The notes below the pieces were generated by a model that was given only the letters and a program-made list of their open reading frames with translations, did not search any database and was not told the DNA's origin. Position numbers and translations under genes: made by a program. DNA of 64,000 bases, taken from assembly GCF_030848805.1 (NCBI RefSeq), contig NC_092359.1, positions 1,353,001 through 1,417,000 of the forward strand, given 5' to 3'. Shown one piece after another: positions 47,901 to 59,352 of this stretch. Source of the stretch: Temnothorax longispinosus. Lineage: Eukaryota; Arthropoda; Insecta; Hymenoptera; Formicidae. Each line of letters begins with the position of its first letter. Positions within the stretch are counted from its first letter, which is position 1.

Positions 47901-50900
47901 ATTAATAGTCAGCGATATTTATGCCAGATATCTCAAGCTGTGATTAACGCGCGGAAATTCGTGAGGTTCTGCGATAAGTTTTCCAGCGATAAGAGACTCG
48001 TTCTTGCGGCTTAAACAGATCTAATATAATTAATAGATAGAAATAAAATCACTCGATATAATCGCCTCGTGTTTTTAGTTTATTAGACTTCTTATCTGAT
48101 ATATATGTATATATTTGACAAATTCTCTTTTCTCGTTTTTATTGCATTGGTAGATATACGAGTTGTCCATCGATAAGAAAACATTTCAGTCCTTAAAGTA
48201 GATTTCAGTTTGTACTTTTTGCCGATAAGAAATCCTTCTATTTCTATTACGTGTAATTTAGATAAATATATGTGAATATTTTTTTATGGAATTAAGAGAA
48301 ATTTATATTAATATCTTTAAGCTGCACTAATAGAAACTTTTGTTGTTAAAACTATATTATGATGAAAAGATTTCTTTTTTTTTTTTTGCAGGCTTCTTAT
48401 CTCAATCAAGGCATCGACCCTTCCGAAACTGACAGAGGCAGATACGACGAAATTCCTGTCGTTGCTGGACGATCTCTTCCCGAAGACTAATCTTCCTTTA
48501 TCGGTCTCCACTGAAAGCGAGGATCTGGTCGTCGCATTATTGAAGATTTGTGAAACGCGGGGATTGACGAAAGAAATTGCCAACAGATGCGTTCAACTGA
48601 ACGATCTATTGAAGAGCAGGACCGGCGTTGCCATAGTCGGCCCACCGGGTAGCGGAAAGACGTCGATCAGGTCGTGTTTGGCTGAAGCGATAGCAAAAAC
48701 CGGCGAATCCGTGCAGCAGATTATCGTTTATCCTGGCGCGATACCAAAGAGCAGATTGTTAGGTCACATTAATCCGCGGACGAGGTAAAGAGTATATGAA
48801 ACACAACACAATGATTCTTTTTATCCCGCGTTTTAAAGACCCGTTGAATATTAAAATACAAATGTTTGTGCGTGTAAATAGGGAATGGAAGGAGGGTGTT
48901 TTGTCGAGCGCGGTAACGTCCGCCGGGAATTCCGCGACCTGGATCATTTTCAATGGGGACGTGGAACCCGACTGGGCGGAGGCGTTGAATTCAGCCCTGG
49001 ACGATAATCGATTGCTAACATTACCCAATGGAATAGGAATTAAGCTTGGTAGCGGTACAAGGTACAAATGTCTTAATTGAAGATATCTATAACAACATTT
49101 ATAACGCGTAGTGGCGAAAAATCTCTCAAATTTTAATTATATACGTCAAGTAAGTTGTTAAGTTTTATATGCGCCATTTAATTACTCGATTATACATGTT
49201 GCACAAATGTTTGTAAAACAAGGTTCATCTTCGAGACCCACAAACTCGCCGATGCTAGCCCAGCTACAGTTTCCCGATTGGGCGTTCTGCATCTTGGCTC
49301 AACGAGACCGACGTCCTTGTTGGTACCGTGGCGTTTAGAGCAACTCTCGTCGACCGCTGCGGAGATCGCGAATACCCATTTATGTTCATGCATCGACGAA
49401 ACTCTGAAAATAAAGGCTAATAGTTCCTCCGCATCCGGTTTAATGGCTGCTACATTGTGTCACCTGCATAAAGCGCAAACGTTCGCTCAGGCCACTCAGG
49501 CTCTTCTGGTTTCATTATGCGGCCAAGTGGAGGATGCACAATCCAAAGACGATTTGGCGAAATTTATTTACGGATCAACCGAAAGCTGGTGAGTGCGCTA
49601 TAAATGGGACTTTTCGAGTTTTTAAAACAATAGACTGAATCACGTCGAACTTTTCGCTCATAAATGTATTTCTCAGGTGTCCCGATCCACAAAAGCCAAG
49701 CGCAGTTCTTTACGACTCCGAAACCGATCGATTAGTACCCTTCAGCGATACGTACGAGTCTATCAATACCGATCACGGGCCCGTCTCGATTTCGGGTACT
49801 AAAAAAATTGCGTTAAAACTTTAAAATTATATTTTTAGGAGAGACATAGATCTATATTTATATATTTTATGCAGATCGCATCAAGAAGGCATTAGCGGCT
49901 ATTTTGCCCTGGATGGAGAATGGTCATCCCATTATGATTCGTGGACTCGAAGGTTGCGGTAAAAATGCCTTAATCGACGTTGCATTGACGAAAATAAAAA
50001 ATCAGGATATCACGACCGTGGTACGAGGATCTTCGCTTTATGGTCCTGACGATCTTGTGAGTCGTTTGAAAAAAGCCTGTTTGCGCTTGGAGTCTTCTTC
50101 GCAGGGTAGGATGTACAAGCCGAGAAGCGGATCTCAAGTGCTTCTTATCTTGGAAGATATGCATCTCGCTGCTAAAGACTTACAGGTATAATCCAGACAA
50201 GTCTCTTCTCTAATCTTTTGATCTATTAATTTAGAGACGTCTTATAGCTGTCTGTGTTTAGCACATAAAAGATAACGTTTTAAAACTTTTTTTTGAAATT
50301 GTTTCTGCTTTAATAATACTATTAAATCCGTAAATAATACAAATTTCTTTAGAAAAGAATGGTAAAAGAAAAGTTTTCAATAAAAAAGATTTATTTTTAT
50401 AATAAAAAATTAATGAGATCAAATTATCTTTAGGAATTAGTAAGAGAGTTACTTCAAGAGGAAGGCTTCCTTGAGGAAGATCTCGTATTTTCTAAAATAT
50501 CCATAACGATCATATGCACTGCCGATGTGACTACTCGATTACATCCGAGGCTCGAAGCCTTATTCGCAACTTATTATCTAGAGTGAGTGACTTTTCTGTA
50601 CAAAAATATATAAATCAAAATAAAGTTTAAAGGAAATCCATTCTTTAAAATTAAGTACCTATAATTATATATACATAAATTTAATCTTCTGGATTTTTTC
50701 TCTAAAATTAAAAGAAAAAGAAAAATTGAAAACTAGAAGTTCACACACACACATAACTTAATAAAATAAATTTTAATTTTCTTTAATTCGTATATTATTA
50801 AAAAGAATAGTAATAAATTTAGAACAAGTTCTTGAAACTTTATATGAAATATATCTGTGCTAGATATCCAAGCCAAAAAGATATCGCGGCTATTCTCGAA

Positions 50901-53900
50901 CTTCATTTGAGGACTTCTTTGAAAGAAGTCGACTTTGTCATGGCGGAATCTTGGATCGCCCGAATGAAGCCTAGTATTTTGGATGCTTTCCGATCTGCGA
51001 GTTCCTCCCAGGAATCTTCTTTTACTTGGACTCTTAAGGATATTGTCTCGTGGGCAAGACTATTGATGTATTATCCTGCTCCCGAAAATGAAGCGTACAT
51101 CACTCGTTACTTGTTGGACATTGGACAACGTCTATTTCGTGCGAGGTATTTTAAAATCATAATACTTTACAAGGGAAAATTATTTTCTAAAAATATATTA
51201 TTATATGTATACATATGTATAAATTTGCAAAGAAGCTGGATTAAATTTCAAAAAAGATAAATTTAAAGTCTTTTTTAAATATTATTGTATTTACTAATTT
51301 AGATTAACGCCCAAGACGCTGACACGGTGGGAATCTCTGCTAATTTCGAAGGACTCCGAGGTAAAGGATTTTAATAATGATGTATATGCATGGAAGAGCG
51401 CGAATATTGGGCTATATCCGTTGACTGAAGAGCAATGGCGAGAAGAGGTAATTAACGCAGCGGCTAGATGCGCCAGAGAGGGTCAACCAGTGCAGGCATC
51501 GATTTCATCTTATCTTTTAGAAACTGTAGCTGGTGTGTAGCACGGCCTTATTAAATTAATAGGTAAGGGAAGAGTTGACAATCATAACAATATTAAATAT
51601 TTCGATAGGATTAAGTTGGGCTATTGGATGCGATTTTCGTGGTATAATTCTCGTTGGACGACCGGGAGCGGGCAGAAGGTCAGCAGTTAAACTAGTTGCA
51701 ACCTTCTCTTCCCTACGACTGATCGATTCAGGGCCTGGTACAGTAAGATGAGCTAATAATCTGTAGAAACGCGTTCTATTATTGTATCTTGTCCCTTGGA
51801 ATCCCGTCATATCCATATGTTGTTTTTCAGAACGTGGTAAAGCGGCGATAAAGAGCGCCGTACAAGCCGCCGGTATTGAGAGTCAACCGACTTTGCTCCT
51901 GTTGGAGGAACATCACGCCAGGGAGGAGACCTTAGCCGTGATGGTGAGCGCCATAGTATCCAAAGGGGAAGTTCCAGGACTTTTCACGACGGAGGAACTT
52001 GATGCGCTGGTCGCACCGCTCGCCGATCTTGCCCGAAGAGAAGATTTTCAAGGGACACTGGAGCAGTATTTATATCATCGTACGTGTATCCAAAATTTTA
52101 TTCGATACTGGATAAATAAATCCATAGAGGACTGTTACTCTTTTAAGAGAATTTATAAATCTTTCGTTCGTATACTCAGCAATGGATTGTTTCGTTAATT
52201 TATGATGCATATAATGACTGATTGATTTCACAGGCCTGCGCAAGTTTCTCCGAATAGCGATGATCTTAGATTCAGAAGAGATCGAATCGTCGTCCCTGTT
52301 ACATTTCGGTCTCCTTCGACATTGCGCGTTGCTCGGCTCTGGACCTGGCGGTCCCAGCGAGTGGTGGTCCCGAGAATGCTCGCTGATCAAATTGGCAATT
52401 CAGGAGGGCACTTTGCAAATGGATGAGCTCGAGGAACTACCGAACGGCGCAAAGGTCATAATCGGAGCTCATCTTCAGGCACCTCGTTATCAAAGGGCAC
52501 CGGCGCGGTTCCTTGCTCTGATGCACACCTGGAGACAGCTCCGTGACACGTGGAGCAAGGAGGTCGAAGAGAAGCTACGATCTCTCGAAGCCGGTATCAG
52601 CAAACTAAGAGAAGCCGGTGAGCAGGTGGCCAAGCTAGAGGATGAGGTGTCCAGGCAACGCCAGGAACTTGAGGTCCGCGTAATGCAATAACGTTATTAT
52701 ATGTAATTGCAACTTCTTGTATTTTACAATACTGCAATTGCGTAAAATCATGCTTAAAGGTGGAAAAGGGGAGAGCCAATGCCGCTCTTGAACAAATCAC
52801 CGCTACGATGAGAGGCGCAACCAATCAAAGGGGAGAGATGACAAGTTTGAAGGCTAACACGGAACGCGAAAGTGCCGAACTCGCACGACGTAAGGTAATA
52901 TCATTTTTTTCTGTTGTTGTGTGATACAAAAAATTGAGGCTCATAGAGATCACGCAACGCGACGTGTTCGCGTGGATGCGATGTATATTCATGAATAACA
53001 ATATATACCAATCTTATCATTTACGTAGGCGGACATAGAGAGTGAATTAGGGAAGGTCGAGCCTCTGGTGGCGCAAGCTGCTCAAGCCGTGGCTGGTATA
53101 AGTGCCGACGCGTTAGCTGAAGTTCGTTCGTTGAGAGCACCACCGGCGCCGGTGAGAGACGTCCTCGAGGGAGTCCTCCGGTTGATGGGCATAAAGGACA
53201 CGTCTTGGAACAGCATGAAGACCTTCCTCGCTAAGCGAGGAATTAAGGACGAAATCAGGTAAGCGAGAGTATTGGCTCAATCTAACTGATCCATATCAAT
53301 TTTATTTTATTCAACTGTTTGTTTAATTTTACAACCAACTAAAATTTTCTTCTTCATTTTTCTACGCAAATTTAACGCGCAGAAATTGGGACGCGAGACG
53401 CAGTGCGCCTGCAAGTTTAGAGGCGGTCGCCAAACTGATAAAGGAACGTCCGGACAGCTTCGAAGAGAAAACCGCGAAGAGAGCATCGGTTGCGGCCGCT
53501 CCGTTAGCCGCTTGGGTACTTGCGAATCTTCAATACGGTCAAATATTGGAACAAGTCGCTCCCCTGGAACGAGAACAACGTCAGTTAGCTGAGTATGTTT
53601 CTTTAATTTTTTAAATGCAAAAATATTCTCTGATTCTTTTGACATTCATCTTCCTGTGATGTATCTTTTTATCTTTGTCATCAATTTTTTATCGTTTTTT
53701 TACCTAATTTTGAATTTTCATTTTATTTTCTTTTACATTTAGTTGTTTTATTTTTTGGTTTCTTAATTATTTTGTCATTTAAGGGGCCTGGCGGCAGCTG
53801 AGGCACAGTTGGGACAATTAACAATGGGATTAAACACAGTAGAGAGCCGTGTGGCGCAGCTTCAGAAGGAACTTGCCGAGCACACGAGGAGTGCAGCTGA

Positions 53901-56900
53901 ATTACAGCTGCGGACCGAATCCACCGAGTCCAGTCTTTCGACAGCACGTGCTCTGTTGAAGAAACTCGATACCGAACATCGCGACTGGCAAGCGCAGTCC
54001 CAAGAACTGACTGCCAGGAAAGAGCAACTGGACGTTGAGGCAGCTAATGCTGCAGCTCTACTTGTATATCAGGTAATCAGTCTTCCTATTTAGCTTTGCC
54101 TAACGTAAAAAAAGAAAAATTGGATTCTAAAATTTACGTCAACAAATAATTTAGATATAGGTTTGAATATTCCTATATTTCAATTTTTTATAAATAAAAA
54201 AATCTCTAAATATTTGTTATTAATTAATTGATTATAATAATAAGTAGTAACAATTGATCCTTAAAGAATTATGACATTTGGATTGCGCAGGATCCTGAGA
54301 GAGATGACGATTGGAAGAAATCAGCGATCAAATTATTAGTAACCGAACGCGAAAGATTATCGTGGAGGGCACAGGGTTTGCCGGCAGACACGGCCAGCTT
54401 GGTCGCAGCCTCTCGCGTGTTAAAAGGACCTCTGGTACCTATTTTCCTTGATCCCTCGGGGGTGGCTGTCACCTGGATCAAACGCAATTTTGGCACTAGA
54501 CTCGAGATAACTCAGCCTGAAAATTCCAAGTTCTTGACGACTCTGGAGCTCGCTGTGCGTTTCGGGAAACCTCTTTTGGTCGAGGAATTGGTCAAGTTTC
54601 CGTCGATATTGTTGCCTATGCTTCGTCGAGGATCGCTCAGATTGGGCGATCGTATTCTGCCGGCTCAGGAAGGCTTTCAACTCTTTCTGGCCACTAGGAA
54701 GAACCAATTGGAAGATATCCCGAAGGAAGCCGATGCTGTGTTATGCGAGATCACGCTCGGCGCCGGTACGAAAAGCCTGGCAGAAAGATTCGTGGAGAAG
54801 GTACGAGAAAATTAATAAATATGCAGTGATTTCTGATATGGCATTTATATCTGATTTTCTTTTATATTCGGATCATTAACGATACTGTCACATCAGCTCT
54901 TACTAAACGAAACGCCGGAGCTCGAGGCGCAGAGAAGAGAAGCCTTGGAGAGGGAAGAAAGATTGTCCGGAGAGCGGGACGCGGCCAGGCTAGATGTGCT
55001 GAGCCAATTAGCTACTGCCAGAGGCCAAGATCTTTTACAAGAATCCCAAGAACAAGGAGGTCTCTTGTTTTCATTGGAAGCAACGCAGTCTAAGGCGAAA
55101 GAGATAGCGATCGCGCTCGAAGAGAGTAGACAAAGTTTAGAAGAAGTCTCAAGGTACTTTTAGAAATTTTAACACTACTTCTATATTAAAAATACTAATA
55201 TTGATGTTGGTATCAACACCTGAAAATAACGCTGTTTTCGTCCTCTTCTTTTAGGCGTGCCAAAAGTCACGAAAAGTTCGCGCAGTTTGCCGCTAATGTC
55301 TACGAGACTATCCAGGGGTTGACACTCCTCAGTTCTTTATATGTCATCTCTACAGAAGCCTATACCGATATCTGCTTGAAAGCGGTGCAGGATGACATTT
55401 CTTTCACGAATGAAGACAGAGAAAAGCGGGAATCACGAGGTCTAATCGAGAAACGGTACGCACATGTTTATTCTGATCGATAAATGCAAATGATAAATGC
55501 AAGATCGTCACGTAGTCTGTTGTATCAGGTTGATAACTCTGACGTTTCACCATTGCGCGAAGGCGGTCTACAGGAAGCATAGACTTCCGCTGGCGTTGCA
55601 CATGGCGTTGTCGTTAAACTCAGTGCCGGATGTTGAGAGAAATCTCTTGTTTGACAGTGGCGTCGATAATTCCGACTTCGAGTTACCTGAATGGATACCG
55701 GACGAACGACGCGAAGCTGTGCAAGCCTTAGGCTCTTCTCTACCCAACGTATGTATATGATGTCTTCAGTAAATAATTGAAAGTTTTGTTAAATTAATTT
55801 CACTACCATGAACAGTTTGAATAAAGCAGATTTGAATTTTTACTGACGTCGATATCATTTTTCTTTTCAAAGGTAGCCGTTAGGATGAAATCTTCCTGGC
55901 TGAACGATATTTCCGATATTTATGCTGACAAGGGACTCAGCGCCTTTCAAAAAGTTTTAGTCGTTAAGGCTCTACGGCCTGACTATTTGCACACCGCACT
56001 TTCTAAATTAGCTGCGAAGCAATTAGGCAAGTGCCAGATTATGTGATAAAATTATTTCGAATTTTGCGTATATTTAAACATTTTAATGTCATTGCAACTT
56101 ACAATTCTAAAATTCATACACTCGAAGAATATACAAGCGATCTGAATTCAAGAAAAACGAACAATTTGAATATTATGTACAAACAGAACCTTTTATTATT
56201 TTTATTTCAAGAATGAACATATGCTTGAAACAATTAACACTACGTTTATTTTGAGATTCTCTCTTTAAAAAATTGTAAATTTACCGAATTCTTTTTCGCG
56301 CAACCGACTCTTTCAAGCAAATTTAATTTTTAAATCTATTTGCGAAAGGTGTGAAGGATTTGGCACCACCTCTATGGACATTGAGCACGGTCGCTCAGGA
56401 AAAGGCGGGGACGTATCCTGTGCTGTTACTTTTATCGCCGGGAACTGATCCCGGTCCCGAGCTCAGTGTATTAGCCGAGAAACACACCTCCGCTGGATTT
56501 ACCGAGGTATCTCTGGGCCAAGGACATGTCACGCAAGCTGAATTGGCGCTGGAAGCCGTATGCAGGTAAAATCTCATAACTCTCGAAAGCATCGTGATGC
56601 AATATGTATAATATTATATGAGTAAAAAAAATTTTAAATGCTTTATCTTGCTTTAATAAAAATTATTAAAGATAGAAATAGAATTTTAATTGAAAGTATA
56701 CGATCTTGTCGAATACTAAATAATATATTCATTATTACTTTGCAGAAATGGTGGTTGGATATTGCTAAGCAACTTGCAGCTCGCTCTAAACTGGCTGCCG
56801 CGACTGGAAAGTTTGCTTCGCTCGCCGATGTGTACCACGAACAAGAATTCCTCCACGAGGATATGGCTGACCACCGAGGAGTGTTCCGGATTCTATCCGG

Positions 56901-58800
56901 GTTTAGCGGGGCTCTGTCTGAAACTGGCGTATGAACCGCCCGAAGGCGTGAAGAGGAATGTGAGAAAATCGCTGCAACAGCTGCGACAGTCGCAACGTAA
57001 CAGCGACGATGTCGCGGCCACTACGTTGGTACTCGCCTGGTTACACGCGACGCTTCAAGAACGACGAAACTTCGTTCCTCAGGGTTGGATCAGACCGTAC
57101 GAGTGGAACGAGTCGGATCTCGAGGCTGCCTACGAATTGGTGGTAAAGGACGTGACAAAGGAGAAACGATCGCAACAAGGTATGTGAAACGTAAACGTAC
57201 ACAAGTAATTTTAACATCTTATAAGACCGATGTATCAAGTATATGTTGGGATGGAAAGGTGATTGGCAGATCGGTAGAGGTCTGCTCGACGTTGCGGTTT
57301 ACGGCGGCCGGCTCCAGGATGCTTATGACGCAAGGGCATTGCGCTCGATGATACGCAACGCGTGGTCCAGAGATATTTTTGAGGGACGCCGGAAGCTGGG
57401 AGACGCGTTGAAAGTAACCGACATGACGATGGGTGATCTATTAAAGTCATTAGAGAATTTGAACGACGTTGATTCGCCGAAAGAGTACTTCGGACTCCCC
57501 GCTAATGCTCATAGGGCATGGGAAAGGGCTGCTGCGGAACAAGCCCTGACGTATCTCAAAGGTATCTTTAAAGTTTTATTTTTATATCTAACGATAAGTC
57601 ATTCAAGTTCTCGACATCAATTAATATATTTGAATTATCCAGGTATCTTGATGAAGTCTTTCAGCAACAGCGAAGGAACTAGCGATAAATTAGAAAAGTC
57701 GAAAGTCCAACAAGATCTAAAGGAAATTATGGAACGACAATGTTCTTTGACGTTCACGCGCGATACAGGTGCCATAAGCGAGCGGAAAGGAAACCCTTTG
57801 CAAGACTTTTTCATCGATGAAATCGATCTTACAAAAAAGTTGTTGCACATTGTACAAACGGACATGGACGCGCCTTCTTTCGACGATAACGAGGTAAGGC
57901 AGATTTCGATTTTGAGAACTGTATTTCTATATAATTATTTCAATACAACGATAATTATAATTATATATTTTTTTCACAATAATAATGGTAATCATTACAT
58001 TTATGATTCAAGACTCCCAAGCACTGGGTTGCGGAATGGCGAACGGGCCCGAAGAATACCATTCAATTCGTGAAAGCGCTCCTGTCCAAATACGAAGCAC
58101 TAAAATCATCAGCGATAAATGTACCCCGTCGAGTTGATTTATCCCAGCTGTCCCGACCACGGGCTCTTCTAACCGCCCTAAAGCAACATACCGCACGAGA
58201 GCTCGGTCATCCGTTGGAAACGCTTCATCTCCGTGCCAATTGGACCGAGAATCGTACGAACAAAGAGTGGCAGGTATCGCTACAGCTCGAGGGTTTACTC
58301 ATATCAGGTAAGTTTGATTAATTATGTTATCAGACTCAACGGAATTTGATCCAGTATTTACAGTATCAAGTTCTTATTTATTATAATCAAGTAACAAGAA
58401 TCACATTTGACAATTTTTGAAAAAACTTTTAGATCATATCGAAAAAGTCTAGAGTCTAGAATACTGTTATAAATAAAAGAGAAAACGGCCTATACGCAAC
58501 GCATTTCTTACAGGAGCCTCGATCGAAGAAGGTGTCTTGAAGGATCTGGACGCAAATTCAGCAGCGGTCGCGGTCGCCCCGACATGCCAAGTGGCGTTTA
58601 TACCGGAGGAATACTCGGACGATAAATCCGGCGACGACAATCTTTCCGCTCTCGAGGATACGTATCGGCAAGATTATCTGAGCATACCGGTTTATACAAG
58701 TGTTCAACGGGAGGCTCTAATTTGTTCGTTACCGATCACGTGCCCGCGAGAAGAATGCGACGCATGGTTACGCCGTGGCGTCATCCTGTATCTGCGATAA
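38903..58800 (+). CDS. DYNC2H1: Cytoplasmic dynein 2 heavy chain 1 (retrograde IFT motor)
   Basis: This motor drives retrograde intraflagellar transport; in insects cilia occur mainly in sensory neurons and sperm. Forty-six exons join in phase to about 4,090 residues (human about 4,307): 38903-39139, 39445-39773, 39844-40006, 40251-40432, 40501-40613, 41036-41281, 41570-41790, 41919-42317, 42396-42637, 42840-43163, 43323-43389, 43609-43945, 44062-44413, 44564-44906, 45173-45335, 45431-45650, 45755-45881, 45975-46580, 46764-47010, 47120-47627, 48392-48784, 48882-49061, 49223-49588, 49677-49795, 49875-50185, 50434-50582, 50864-51145, 51303-51532, 51609-51737, 51831-52079, 52234-52679, 52760-52894, 53029-53258, 53383-53592, 53784-54072, 54291-54800, 54897-55153, 55255-55455, 55529-55748, 55873-56026, 56349-56565, 56746-57179, 57259-57561, 57643-57893, 58013-58307, 58514-58800. 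AAA1 P-loop [10 protein letters not shown] (about residue 1611) with [13 protein letters not shown]2 [12 protein letters not shown]3 [12 protein letters not shown]4 GRPGAGRRS. The coiled-coil stalk carries the tip [20 protein letters not shown]; the AAA5-AAA6 region includes [15 protein letters not shown] and [18 protein letters not shown]. The least certain ends are those of exon 31 and the start of exon 43. Confidence 0.95.
47745..47820. repeat. Degenerate TTTAATACTGTT-type tandem repeat in DYNC2H1 intron 20
   Basis: Five or six imperfect copies of a unit near TTTAATACTGTT follow each other in the largest intron of the downstream half of the gene (47628-48391). The unit length drifts between 10 and 15 bases. 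No function is apparent. Confidence 0.5.
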
Positions 58801-58801
58801 G

Positions 58802-59352
58802 TAGCTTTCGTAATCGTTCCCAATTAAACCGATGAAGATGAAGATAGATCATTTGCAAGTAGCACCAGATCTCTGACAAGAGCAAATAGTTTTTAATTAT
58901 TGTTAAATGCTAGCTATTAAAAGATATGCATTTGTATATTCACATTTAATCTTGCTGAAAAACGTAGACTCTCACTCTGTACAATTCTGAGGTGAGTTTA
59001 AACTTTTTATTTATTTAGTCGTCAGATATGTTTATTTGTCAAATATAATTTAGATTAATAAAGCTCGTAAATAAATAGCTTTCGTAATAATTCCCGATGA
59101 AGATGAAGATACGGGATGATTTGCAAATAGGCGTTACCAGACGTTAAACCAGATCTCTAACAAAAGCAAATATTTTTACATACTAGGTACTATAAAGGAT
59201 ATTTATTTATATTTATTTATTTAAATAAAAGATATTTATTTATATTTATTTAATCTCGACAAGAAACATGGGTTTCTAATCTGTAGTCCTAAGGCATTTT
59301 AAACTGTTTATTCAGTTGTTCGTCAAATATAATTGAGATCAATAAACTTTGC
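58802..59352. repeat. Tandem duplication of the DYNC2H1 3' flank, period about 274 bp
   Basis: Copy 1 starts at 58802, two bases after the stop codon, and copy 2 at 59076. Shared blocks in the same order are TAGCTTTCGTAAT, CGATGAAGATGAAGATA, ATGATTTGCAA-like sequence, ACCAGATCTCT, and GTCAAATATAATT near each end. Each copy ends with an AATAAA signal, at 59057-59062 and 59341-59346. Copies differ by small indels and an expanded ATTTATTT tract in copy 2, so the duplication is not recent. Confidence 0.75.
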
